Shown one piece after another: positions 33,488-40,967 of a DNA stretch of 64,000 bases (its first letter is position 1; each line of letters opens with the position of its first letter). Origin of the DNA: Companilactobacillus bobalius (GTDB taxonomy: Bacteria > Bacillota > Bacilli > Lactobacillales > Lactobacillaceae); assembly GCF_009764355.1 (NCBI RefSeq), contig NZ_LNUA01000011.1, forward strand, positions 1 through 64,000, written 5' to 3'. Both the position numbers and the translations under genes were made by a program. The notes beneath the pieces were generated by a model, which was given only the letters and a program-made list of their open reading frames with translations, did no database searches and was not told the origin of the DNA.

Positions 33488-34960
33488 ATGAGTAGGAATA
33501 GAAAAATTCTGGTTACGTTCGCATTAGTTTTGTCGAACATGATGGCTGGACTCGACGCAACTATTATTAATACCGCCTTGCCAGCAATTATTAGTGATTT
33601 GCATGGTATTCAATATATGGGCTGGATCGTTGCTATTTTCCTTTTGGGGATGGCCGTTTCGACACCGTTATGGAGTAAATTTGGTGAGAAACGTGGAAAC
33701 AAAGTTGCTTACATCACAGCAACGATTGTCTTCATGATCGGAGCGCTATTCCAAGGATTAGCTCCTAATATTATTTGGTTCATTACCGCTAGAAGTATTA
33801 TGGGAATTGGTGCCGGAGGGATGAACACGATTCCTTTCATTATCTATTCACAAATTTTTAAGAATATTAAACGTCGTTCGCAAGTTATCGGAATTGCCTC
33901 GGCTGGTTTCAGTGGAACATCAATTATTGGTCCTTTAATTGGTGGTTGGATCGTTGATACCTTCAGCTGGCATTGGGTGTTCTATATTAACTTACCTTTG
34001 GCATTGCTTTCTATCATCATTATCGCTTTCTTCTTTAAAATCAAAGAGAAGCTCAATCATGCTAAAGTTGATTATCATGGGGCCATCTTGATGGTTTTAG
34101 GATTATCTTCAATCTTAGTAGGTATTCAATTGTTAGGTGTTTCCTCAATCTTTGTCACACTAGGGTTTATCATCGTGGGACTACTATTGATATTGTGGAT
34201 GTCACGAGTTGAGAATCGGGTTGACGATCCTATCGTACCTAATCGCTTGTTTAAAAATGAGAAACTAGTAATCGATTTGATTTTGTTTGCTTTATTGTGG
34301 GGATCGTTCGTAGCCTTCAATATCTATATTCCAATGTGGGCACAAGGAATTATGGGCTTGAGCGCTCTAATAGGTGGTATGACGCAGATTCCCGGAGCAA
34401 TCGCTAACTTCATTGGTTCCGAGTTAGAACCTCTGATTCAGCGAAAAATTAGTCGTTATTCGATCATAGGTATCGGGGCAATTGCTTTCTTGATCTCGTT
34501 TGCTGGATTGTATTTTGCAAAACAAACTGCCAGTTATACTTTTCTATTGATCATGGGCGTTTTTGAAGGATTTGGTGTAGGTATTTGTTTCAATGCTTTA
34601 TTGATTGCTGTTCAATTTGATGTTGAACCACGAGATGTACCAATCTCAACGTCATTTGCCTATTTAGTTAGAATCTTGAGCCAAACTTTCATGTCTTCAA
34701 TCTATGGAGTTATTTTGAATATTGCTTTGATGCGTGGAGTTAGAGAAAGTCACGGTAGTATTACAATGGCAATGATGAACAAGTTGAGTAATGCTGCTGA
34801 TGCCAAATACTTACCACAACATTTGATTCCTGAAATGAGACAAATCTTTTTTCAAGGAATTCACAGTATTATGCTAACAGCACTCATTTTGATTATCTTA
34901 GTTATCATTATTCTGTTGTATCTCTTCAGACGTGAACATTTGAATCGCAAGGCTTCATAA
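33488..34960 (+). CDS. MFS drug exporter, DHA2 family (second copy)
   Basis: 490 residues from ATG 33488; an in-frame ATG at 33431 lies inside the terminator hairpin and gives an implausible hydrophobic extension. Fourteen hydrophobic segments. LDATIINTALPAIISDLHG opens the protein, WSKFGEKRGNKVAYI is motif A, and GPLIGGWIVDTFSWHWVFYIN is motif C. A proton-driven multidrug exporter by family. The leader terminator suggests expression is conditional on antitermination. The C-terminal loop includes a polar insert (about 435-460). Confidence 0.88.
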   Translation: MSRNRKILVTFALVLSNMMAGLDATIINTALPAIISDLHGIQYMGWIVAIFLLGMAVSTPLWSKFGEKRGNKVAYITATIVFMIGALFQGLAPNIIWFITARSIMGIGAGGMNTIPFIIYSQIFKNIKRRSQVIGIASAGFSGTSIIGPLIGGWIVDTFSWHWVFYINLPLALLSIIIIAFFFKIKEKLNHAKVDYHGAILMVLGLSSILVGIQLLGVSSIFVTLGFIIVGLLLILWMSRVENRVDDPIVPNRLFKNEKLVIDLILFALLWGSFVAFNIYIPMWAQGIMGLSALIGGMTQIPGAIANFIGSELEPLIQRKISRYSIIGIGAIAFLISFAGLYFAKQTASYTFLLIMGVFEGFGVGICFNALLIAVQFDVEPRDVPISTSFAYLVRILSQTFMSSIYGVILNIALMRGVRESHGSITMAMMNKLSNAADAKYLPQHLIPEMRQIFFQGIHSIMLTALILIILVIIILLYLFRREHLNRKAS

Positions 34961-34979
34961 AATATGAAGTCTTTTTTTG
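34951..34979 (+). terminator. Rho-independent terminator
   Basis: Stem CTTCATA/TATGAAG with AAA loop, then TCTTTTTTT; it overlaps the MFS stop region. Confidence 0.85.
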
Positions 34980-35019
34980 TTATAATCACAGTAATCGCTT
35001 ACAAATAAGAGGAGATAAA

Positions 35020-35631
35020 ATGACAAATATAGAACGTATGCAACGAGGGAAAGTTTATAATCCAGATGAACCAGAGTTAATGCAGCAACAAATTATTGCT
35101 CAAGAAAAAAATGATGCTTACAATGCTTTAAAGAGAAGTGATTTCAAAGGTCGTACGCAGTTGTTAAAAGAGATGTTTGCGGAAATGGGGACAGATTGTA
35201 TGATTGAAATTCCATTTTACGCTAATTGGGGTGGGCAACATGTTCACTTTGGCAATGGCGTTTATGCTAATTTCAATTTGACGTTAGTTGATGATGGGGA
35301 TATTTTTGTGGGAGATAATACAATGTTTGGTCCTAATGCGACAATTGCAACGGCAGGGCATCCAGTTTATCCACCTTTACGATCAGAGAAGCATTATCAA
35401 TTTAATAAATCTGTCTATATTGGTAAGAATGCTTGGTTAGGTGCAAATGTGACGGTCCTACCTGGTGTGACGATTGGTGATAATACCGTAGTTGGTGCAG
35501 GTAGTGTGGTCACGAAAGATTTGCCGGCCAATGTTGTAGCAGTGGGGACACCATGCAAAGTATTGAGGCCGATTGGGCAGCATGATCACGATTATTTTTA
35601 TAAGAATGAAAAACTCGATATCTGGAGTTAA
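35020..35631 (+). CDS. Maltose/galactoside-type O-acetyltransferase (LbH hexapeptide)
   Basis: 203 residues with AGAGGAG before ATG. It has an N-terminal helical Mac domain (about 5-60) and a left-handed beta-helix with hexapeptide repeats (IFVGDNTMFGPNATIATAGHP, YIGKNAWLGANVTVLPGVTIGDNTVVGAGSVVTKDLP). The catalytic His is in ATAGHPVYP. It transfers acetyl from acetyl-CoA to sugars such as maltose, glucose or thiogalactosides, possibly as detoxification of non-metabolised sugars. Single gene with a promoter in the 40-bp gap. Confidence 0.92.
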   Translation: MTNIERMQRGKVYNPDEPELMQQQIIAQEKNDAYNALKRSDFKGRTQLLKEMFAEMGTDCMIEIPFYANWGGQHVHFGNGVYANFNLTLVDDGDIFVGDNTMFGPNATIATAGHPVYPPLRSEKHYQFNKSVYIGKNAWLGANVTVLPGVTIGDNTVVGAGSVVTKDLPANVVAVGTPCKVLRPIGQHDHDYFYKNEKLDIWS

Positions 35632-35760
35632 AGATATTTTTGTAATCTTTATAATTTTGTCATTGAAAAGATAGTGGTTATTAATTGTAGAATTTATTAA
35701 AGCTAACTAGAATTAAATTTGATTATTAGATATATTGTAATTATAAGCAGGAGGCAAATT

Positions 35761-36315
35761 TTGACCGTACATACTTTGTCAAAAGAAAAGATTGTTGCAG
35801 CGGCGGTTCAAATTATAAATAATCAAGAATCCTTAACTTTTACTAGGTTAAGTAAGCTGTTGGGAACACGTTCGCAGGCTATCTATAATTATTTTCCCGA
35901 TGTAATGGCGATTAAGACCGCTGTAGCGATTGATTTTTATAATCAATTGTCACAAAGATTAGAAGTAGATCTTTTAGGATTGTCTGGCAAACAAGCAATA
36001 AAGACCTTTGCAAATGTCAGTGTTCAATTTTCTTTGAGTCATTTTTTAGTAGTTCAAAAAGTTTTAAGTATTCCTGCAAATGAGGATTATGATAAAACTT
36101 CAAATAATGGTCTACCTGCAGTTCTTAAAATATTAAATAAATTATTGGATTCTCTCATTGAGGACCAAAAATTACAACTAATAATTTCTAGAATGTTACG
36201 TAATTTAATTATTGGAGAAATTATTCACATAGGAAATGATCGATTTAATGATAAGCTTGTAGCGGCGCGTGATAGCTTTGATAAAATGTTGAACATAACG
36301 TTACTTTCACTTTAA
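35761..36315 (+). CDS. TetR-family transcriptional regulator
   Basis: 184 residues from TTG 35761 with AGGAGG 6 bases upstream; an in-frame ATG at 35719 has no site. The N-terminal helix-turn-helix spans about 5-50: LSKEKIVAAAVQIINNQ, LTFTRLSKLLGTRSQAIYNYFPD. The ligand-binding C-terminal half is divergent (KAIKTFANVSVQFSLSHF, SRMLRNLIIGEII). There is no obvious target except the adjacent acetyltransferase (129 bp upstream, same strand). Confidence 0.88.
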   Translation: MTVHTLSKEKIVAAAVQIINNQESLTFTRLSKLLGTRSQAIYNYFPDVMAIKTAVAIDFYNQLSQRLEVDLLGLSGKQAIKTFANVSVQFSLSHFLVVQKVLSIPANEDYDKTSNNGLPAVLKILNKLLDSLIEDQKLQLIISRMLRNLIIGEIIHIGNDRFNDKLVAARDSFDKMLNITLLSL

Positions 36316-36380
36316 AAGCACAGTAAATTATGCATGTAGTCTTACATATACAATGTATTTTTAGTGCTGTGCATTTTTTG
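36314..36380 (+). terminator. Probable terminator
   Basis: Arms AGCACAG and CTGTGC separated by a long loop that contains a smaller hairpin, then T6. Follows the TetR gene. Confidence 0.6.
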
Positions 36381-36427
36381 ATATTTTAATTATGTTAGAA
36401 AAAAATATCGTTGTGGAGGGAGTGCAA

Positions 36428-36688
36428 ATGCGCAGCAAATTAAATTATGATATGTTACATCCAACGTATAAAGCTTTATACGACATAGTTGGAGAAGATA
36501 ACTTATTGAAGATATATGAGCTATTTAGGGGGACGCAGTTACAATTGCCTATGAAAATGTACGATCGGGTCGCTTTAAAAGAAGCCATTCGTACAGGTAA
36601 GTTAGATGATATGACGAACCAAGAAATATCTTTAGAATTCGGTTATTCACCACGTTGGATCAAAGGTATTAGAGAAAAAAGAGCATAA
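36428..36688 (+). CDS. Small Mor-family HTH protein, paralogue 1
   Basis: 86 residues from ATG 36428 with GTGGAGGGA upstream. It resembles the phage Mu Mor/C activator fold: a helical dimerisation half (YKALYDIVGEDNLLKIYELFRGTQLQLPMKMYD) and a C-terminal helix-turn-helix (TNQEISLEFGYSPRWIKGIREK). A paralogue lies at 58578 with the same TQLQLPM and YGYSPRWI blocks. There is no phage structural gene nearby, so it is probably a chromosomally adopted regulator. The target is unknown. Confidence 0.7.
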   Translation: MRSKLNYDMLHPTYKALYDIVGEDNLLKIYELFRGTQLQLPMKMYDRVALKEAIRTGKLDDMTNQEISLEFGYSPRWIKGIREKRA

Positions 36689-36730
36689 AAAAATTCCACT
36701 AATTCAAAATAAATTAGTGGAATTTTTTAT
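36684..36730 (+). terminator. Bidirectional rho-independent terminator
   Basis: Stem AAATTCCACTAATT/AATTAGTGGAATTT flanked by A and T runs, shared with the convergent matrixin gene. Confidence 0.92.
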
Positions 36731-37416
36731 TGATTATAAATATTTTCTAATCCTTCGATGTCTCCTTTGGATAAGGTTGTGACACCTTGATCAATAGGGT
36801 ACATGACTGAATTAGTATCTGAACTGTGGGCTAAACCTAGAGCATGTCCTAGTTCATGCAGAGCGACTGACTCTTTAATAGATAGATTGGGGTAATCTAG
36901 ATTTAAACCGGCTTGACCAGTATTAATTGCATAGTGATTGATTACTAATGCTGATGGACCACCATTTCCTAATTCAACAGTATTAGAAGCAATATTTTCT
37001 ATTTTCTTATGGTAAACAAAAAAGGTAATACTGTTTTTGTTAGTTTCAGCACTTCCTGGAATTAGTTGAACAATACCGGTGTCGTTATATGCGTTGACGG
37101 CGGTAGTGAAGACATCACGGACTGATTGAGGAACGTTCTTCTTGAAATGAAAGTAATATGTATCAGAAGTTGTCACATTTTTTAAAGGACTTTCCATAGG
37201 AGTAGTGGTTTTACCAACTTGTTTATTATCAGTAGTTTTAGTTTTTCCGCTTAATTTGCGGTTGACAGATGCTTGTAATGAATATAGGTAGGGTTGAAGC
37301 TTAATGTTAGTTTCACGTACTTGTTCTTTAACTTGTGTCATCAGTTTAGGATTCTTAGTAATTACTAATACGACTGAGGCTAAGATCAATAGCCATATCC
37401 ATGATTTTCTTTTCAT
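36727..37416 (-). CDS. Membrane-anchored matrixin-like zinc metalloprotease
   Basis: 229 residues from ATG 37416, with AAAGGAG 12 bases upstream; an ATG at 37443 has no site. One N-terminal membrane helix or uncleaved signal (KSWIWLLILASVVLVI), a linker, then an M10-type catalytic domain from about 95. The zinc motif is HELGHALGLAH near residue 187, followed by the Met-turn SVMYP. Family members are small secreted zinc proteases. The anchor would place the domain outside the cell. A single gene; the structured repeat copy 2 lies just upstream of its promoter region. Function in lactobacilli is not established. Confidence 0.88.
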   Translation of the reverse strand: MKRKSWIWLLILASVVLVITKNPKLMTQVKEQVRETNIKLQPYLYSLQASVNRKLSGKTKTTDNKQVGKTTTPMESPLKNVTTSDTYYFHFKKNVPQSVRDVFTTAVNAYNDTGIVQLIPGSAETNKNSITFFVYHKKIENIASNTVELGNGGPSALVINHYAINTGQAGLNLDYPNLSIKESVALHELGHALGLAHSSDTNSVMYPIDQGVTTLSKGDIEGLENIYNQ

Positions 37417-37503
37417 ATTGAGTAAGTACTCCTTTAGAATCATTGAAATATCTCAATTATGATAAATGTTTCATGACTAAAAGTCCAATATTGGCTCTTC
37501 TAA

Positions 37504-37680
37504 CCCGTCTTCCGTAAAAGTTGAAAATGCTGGTGGAACGCTGTGGGCACGGCTTGAAGCTAATTATTTCACACTCCGTGCAAAATAATGGATCTTCAAG
37601 TCCGGCCTCATTGTAACCGGCAAAGCCGCTAACAATGATCTCACAGCTGACCGCATTTTCAACTTTTACTCCAGACTAAA
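37504..37680 (+). repeat. Structured dispersed repeat, copy 2
   Basis: Same orientation and same internal blocks as copy 1 (3-197): GCAAAATAATGGAT, GTAACCGG-AAAGCCG-TAACAATGATCTCA, and CTCCAGACT at the end. Terminal arms AAAAGTTGAAAATGC/GCATTTTCAACTTTT are perfectly complementary. Where copy 1 differs, the opposite arm has changed to match. The element contains no ORF. It sits in the 480-bp gap between two minus-strand genes. Confidence 0.75.
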
Positions 37681-37737
37681 TAGCGTTTCGACTATTTTAT
37701 CCGAAATAAGTAATTTGATAATATTCTGTTTTTAAAT

Positions 37738-37794
37738 TAAAGAGGTGTTCATATCAGCCGGATTTTGACGATTAGTATGAACACCTCTTTTAGT
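37738..37794 (-). terminator. Hairpin, probable terminator of the GT2/EAL operon
   Basis: Arms AAAGAGGTGTTCATA and TATGAACACCTCTTT (15 bp, perfect) with a ~22-nt loop. It lies about 100 bp downstream of the glycosyltransferase stop on the minus strand and ~60 bp after repeat copy 2 on the plus strand; the U tract is weak on both. Confidence 0.55.
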
Positions 37795-37896
37795 GATAAT
37801 CTGGTGAAATAGTCTAGCCTGACAAGGCAAGATATATAACTATTTCGTTGATATACAAATCTAATTTAAATAGTAATCCTTTCTAGTATTAAAGAG

Positions 37897-39222
37897 TTAC
37901 TTATTTTGTAAACTTTTCCGTTTAGGGCTGACCCAGGTTCCAGATCCGAAACCTAGAATAGTTTTCATAGCTGGAATGAAGGTCATAACGACGGTAATGG
38001 GATTAACCATCCAATAGAAAAGAATATATAGTGGTGCAAACAGAACGTATTTCATTTTTGCTGCATGGTGGTCGAGTAACAGTGCAGTAATGAGTTGTAA
38101 TAGACCAGCTAATATTTCGAAACTGACAAAAATGAAAGAAATTGCAAAGGCATGGAAAATTCGTTCATAGTTTCCGTGGATGGCAAACCAAATCATTAAG
38201 AAGATAAACGCAAAGGAGGTTATAACGAAGAAGAATGACCAAATAATCGACAAGGTTGAATCTAAAAACATCGACATTTGATAACGTCTCTTAATAGGAT
38301 GGAAAATAAATTTTTTCAAATTAGTTAACCAAACTTCTGTGCCGCCTTGAGCCCAACGTTTGCGTTGTTTGTAGAGATCACGGATTGTTTCTGGAACGTT
38401 CATATGGAAGACAATATTAGGGGCAAATCTTGGAACGGCACCAATAGTTTGATGATCCCAAGCAATACTGATATCTTCAGTAGCACGATTTTGACGGAAG
38501 CCACCGACATCGATTAGAAAGTCCTTCTTATATAGAGTATTGGCGCCACTGTAGGCGTACATGGAATCATTGATCGAACTTTGACTTCTTTTGATGACGC
38601 CGACAATACTGGAAAATTCAACTGTCTGTGATTTTCCCAAAAGAGATGACCGATTTTGAACGTCCATATTGGCAGTAACTGCAGAGGTGTTCATATCTTG
38701 TGCATGAATGAAAAAATTCATATATTTCATCAATGCATCTGGTTCAGGAATGGTGTCAGCGTCGTTACTTAAAATATATTCACCCTTAGCAAAGTGCATG
38801 CCGATATTGAAGGCGTGCGCTTTACCTTTGTTTTTGATGATATTGATTGTACGTAAACGAGGATACTTTTCCTGAAGACGTTGAATGATCTCTGCCGTTG
38901 TATCGGTGGAACCATCGTTCATAACTAAAACTTCGTAATTACTGTAATTCAAATTTTCAAAAAGGTAAGTAATGGTCTCTTCAATCATAACTTCTTCATT
39001 GTGAGCTGGAATCATGATAGTTATCATTGGTTGCTTATTAGGTGGAATAGCTTTCCAAGTGTTGTCTTCCTTATCTGTTTTGATAAAACGATAGGACATC
39101 GCTCCAAAGAACCATAAAAACGAACCAGTAATAGGATAGAGGCAAAGGATTAAAAGACAAATATTGAGAATCGTACCTAAAGTGGTTGATTCAAATAAAT
39201 GATCGATGAATATGTTATGCAT
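37897..39222 (-). CDS. Processive family-2 glycosyltransferase, PgaC/IcaA-like
   Basis: 441 residues, ATG at 39222 with AGGAG upstream. N-terminal membrane helices are followed by a GT2 catalytic domain with IPAHNEE, VMNDGSTDTT, SNDADT (the D-x-D type site), RATEDISIAWD and QRKRWAQGG (Q-x-x-R-W), then three or four C-terminal helices forming the export channel. This is the layout of poly-beta-1,6-N-acetylglucosamine and related synthases, which make and extrude a biofilm polysaccharide. It is the last gene of an operon with a two-helix membrane protein and an EAL protein, which suggests c-di-GMP-linked control. Polymer identity is inferred. Confidence 0.88.
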   Translation of the reverse strand: MHNIFIDHLFESTTLGTILNICLLILCLYPITGSFLWFFGAMSYRFIKTDKEDNTWKAIPPNKQPMITIMIPAHNEEVMIEETITYLFENLNYSNYEVLVMNDGSTDTTAEIIQRLQEKYPRLRTINIIKNKGKAHAFNIGMHFAKGEYILSNDADTIPEPDALMKYMNFFIHAQDMNTSAVTANMDVQNRSSLLGKSQTVEFSSIVGVIKRSQSSINDSMYAYSGANTLYKKDFLIDVGGFRQNRATEDISIAWDHQTIGAVPRFAPNIVFHMNVPETIRDLYKQRKRWAQGGTEVWLTNLKKFIFHPIKRRYQMSMFLDSTLSIIWSFFFVITSFAFIFLMIWFAIHGNYERIFHAFAISFIFVSFEILAGLLQLITALLLDHHAAKMKYVLFAPLYILFYWMVNPITVVMTFIPAMKTILGFGSGTWVSPKRKSLQNK

Positions 39223-39231
39223 GCTGTTCTC

Positions 39232-39738
39232 CTAGTCTAAGTCATTGATATGATATTCATCATATAATTTGTGTATTTCATCAGTATCAAGGTTCTGTTC
39301 AGGTTGGACGTTGTATGTTCGGACATTTTCTCGAAATTCTTTATTGCCAAAACGTTTATCGATGAAAGTGTCAATCGTGTTTTCACGCTTTTTTTGATTG
39401 ATAGGATTGAAAGTGGGCCATTGTTGAACAAGACGTTGACGTTTCCGATTTTGGATAATAGTCATACTGATGGAAAAGATACCTGACATAACGAAAGCAA
39501 AAAGGAGAATGATGCCAATGAATTTAATCTCTAAGATACCTTCATGATATGACCAAATATGGGGGACTCTGGGATTAAAACTGGCCCAAAAGGAGGTTAT
39601 CGTTATAACGATTGGGATAATAACCGCTAACCAGCCGATTAAGCTCATTAGAGTTTGACGGATTTTTAATAACCAATGACCCTTTTCAAAGTATTCATCA
39701 GTATATAATTGTTGTTTATTTTCTTGTTTTTTCGACAT
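39232..39738 (-). CDS. Two-helix membrane protein, PgaD-like accessory subunit
   Basis: 168 residues. The start lies inside the 3' end of the EAL gene (23-bp overlap) and the stop is 9 bp before the GT2 start, so translation of the three genes is coupled. Two membrane helices (about 30-52 and 70-95) are followed by a polar, charged C-terminal half. Size, topology and position beside the synthase recall PgaD, the small subunit needed for polysaccharide synthase activity, but sequence similarity is weak by eye. Confidence 0.65.
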   Translation of the reverse strand: MSKKQENKQQLYTDEYFEKGHWLLKIRQTLMSLIGWLAVIIPIVITITSFWASFNPRVPHIWSYHEGILEIKFIGIILLFAFVMSGIFSISMTIIQNRKRQRLVQQWPTFNPINQKKRENTIDTFIDKRFGNKEFRENVRTYNVQPEQNLDTDEIHKLYDEYHINDLD

Positions 39739-40549
39739 CAGTCTTTACTCGCAATTTCTTAGGATTTTCAGGATGACCAAAGAGGTATCCTTGTCGAGTT
39801 TTAATTTTTAAAAATTTAGCCAGATCCTCATCAGCTTGATTTTCAATTCCCATTAAAATTAGTTCAATATTATTTTCTTTAGAAATCTTATTCCATGATT
39901 GTAAATTCAAATCTAACCAAGTATTAGGATCTTCTTTTCGAAAGTTACGCATGGAACATTTTATAGTATCAACGAAAGGCAACATCCATTCAATTTGACG
40001 AAGGCTTTTCATTTCAGAACCCACATTATCGATACTAAATTCCATACCGTATTTTTTTGCATCTTTAATACGACTCTCAAATAAGTAACGATTGATATAT
40101 TTAGGACCATACGCAGAAGTATATTCAATAGAAAGTTGCATGGGATCAATTTTAGAAATGGCCCAACGAACAAAGTATTGAAAATCTGAACTAATAATCT
40201 GATTGTATTCAAGATTGATTGAAAGCCGAATTTTTTCAGTTGGTAAAGATTTAAAAGTGTCCTCTAAAAGAAAAACGATTCGTTGTAAAGGTAAGGAATC
40301 TAATTGTTTAGGAAGAGTCCATGATCCGTCAGAATTTTGTTGACGTAAAAGACACTCATAACCGATGGTCCTTTCATTATGATCGACTTGTTTTTGAATA
40401 AAATATCTTAAATTGAAGTCCTTATTTTCTAAATAATTGTTGTTCGTCTTTCTAGATCTCCAATAGTAAATGACAATTATGATAATAAAAATGATTAGGG
40501 TTATTAACGTAAAACGTAATAGAATCATTTCTAAAAAGGCTAAATCCAT
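39716..40549 (-). CDS. Membrane-tethered EAL-domain protein with altered active site
   Basis: 277 residues, ATG at 40549 with AAGGAG upstream. One N-terminal membrane helix (about 9-28) is followed by a cytoplasmic EAL domain (about 45-265). EAL reads ECL (Glu65), and Asn112, Glu142, Asp174, Lys197, Glu236 and Gln253 sit at the expected metal and catalytic positions. The second Asp of the DDFG motif is Asn175 (SIDNVG). Active c-di-GMP phosphodiesterases need that Asp for two-metal catalysis, so this protein may bind c-di-GMP without efficient hydrolysis, or have reduced activity. It leads the polysaccharide operon. No GGDEF gene is in the window. Confidence 0.85.
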   Translation of the reverse strand: MDLAFLEMILLRFTLITLIIFIIIIVIYYWRSRKTNNNYLENKDFNLRYFIQKQVDHNERTIGYECLLRQQNSDGSWTLPKQLDSLPLQRIVFLLEDTFKSLPTEKIRLSINLEYNQIISSDFQYFVRWAISKIDPMQLSIEYTSAYGPKYINRYLFESRIKDAKKYGMEFSIDNVGSEMKSLRQIEWMLPFVDTIKCSMRNFRKEDPNTWLDLNLQSWNKISKENNIELILMGIENQADEDLAKFLKIKTRQGYLFGHPENPKKLRVKTDVEKTRK

Positions 40550-40890
40550 TCTAGTGCTCCTTATTCCTGTATTTAGGACATAAACTATGCAATTATACCT
40601 CGTGGAATAGGCCTTTTATATGTAAAATGACATACATAAATTACTCTAATCATGCGTAGTGAAACCCAAGGGACGTGTGGATTTAATATTTACGATTATT
40701 AAATCGAAATTATGATATACAGTGTGACATGGATAATATTATTGTTTTTTATCTGCTGGATGTACCAATAAGAAATAAATGTCGATATGATTCAATCTGA
40801 CAAGTAAAGATGTAAATTGACCAATGGAATATAGAATTAGAATCTTAAATATATATTCGATATTAACTTTGAAATTTATTCGCATAAATA
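40550..40890. other. Intergenic region between the divergent EAL and PTS operons
   Basis: About 340 bp without a supportable gene. It must hold the EAL operon promoter. The PTS promoter and cre-like site lie at its right end. Confidence 0.6.
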
Positions 40891-40919
40891 TTGACTATTG
40901 AATTATCGCTTTATATAAT
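40891..40919 (+). promoter_or_regulatory. Promoter of the PTS operon
   Basis: TTGACT, 17-bp spacer, TATAAT: near-consensus sigma-A promoter ending 48 bp before the start codon. Confidence 0.8.
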
Positions 40920-40932
40920 GTAAGCGTACTCA
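40919..40932 (+). promoter_or_regulatory. cre-like CcpA site at the transcription start of the PTS operon
   Basis: TGTAAGCGTACTCA fits the cre consensus TGWNANCGNTNWCA with one mismatch (A for T at position 10). Its position across the +1 site predicts carbon catabolite repression. Confidence 0.6.
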
Positions 40933-40967
40933 AATAATGGAATTATTTTTCAGAAGGACTGAATGTT

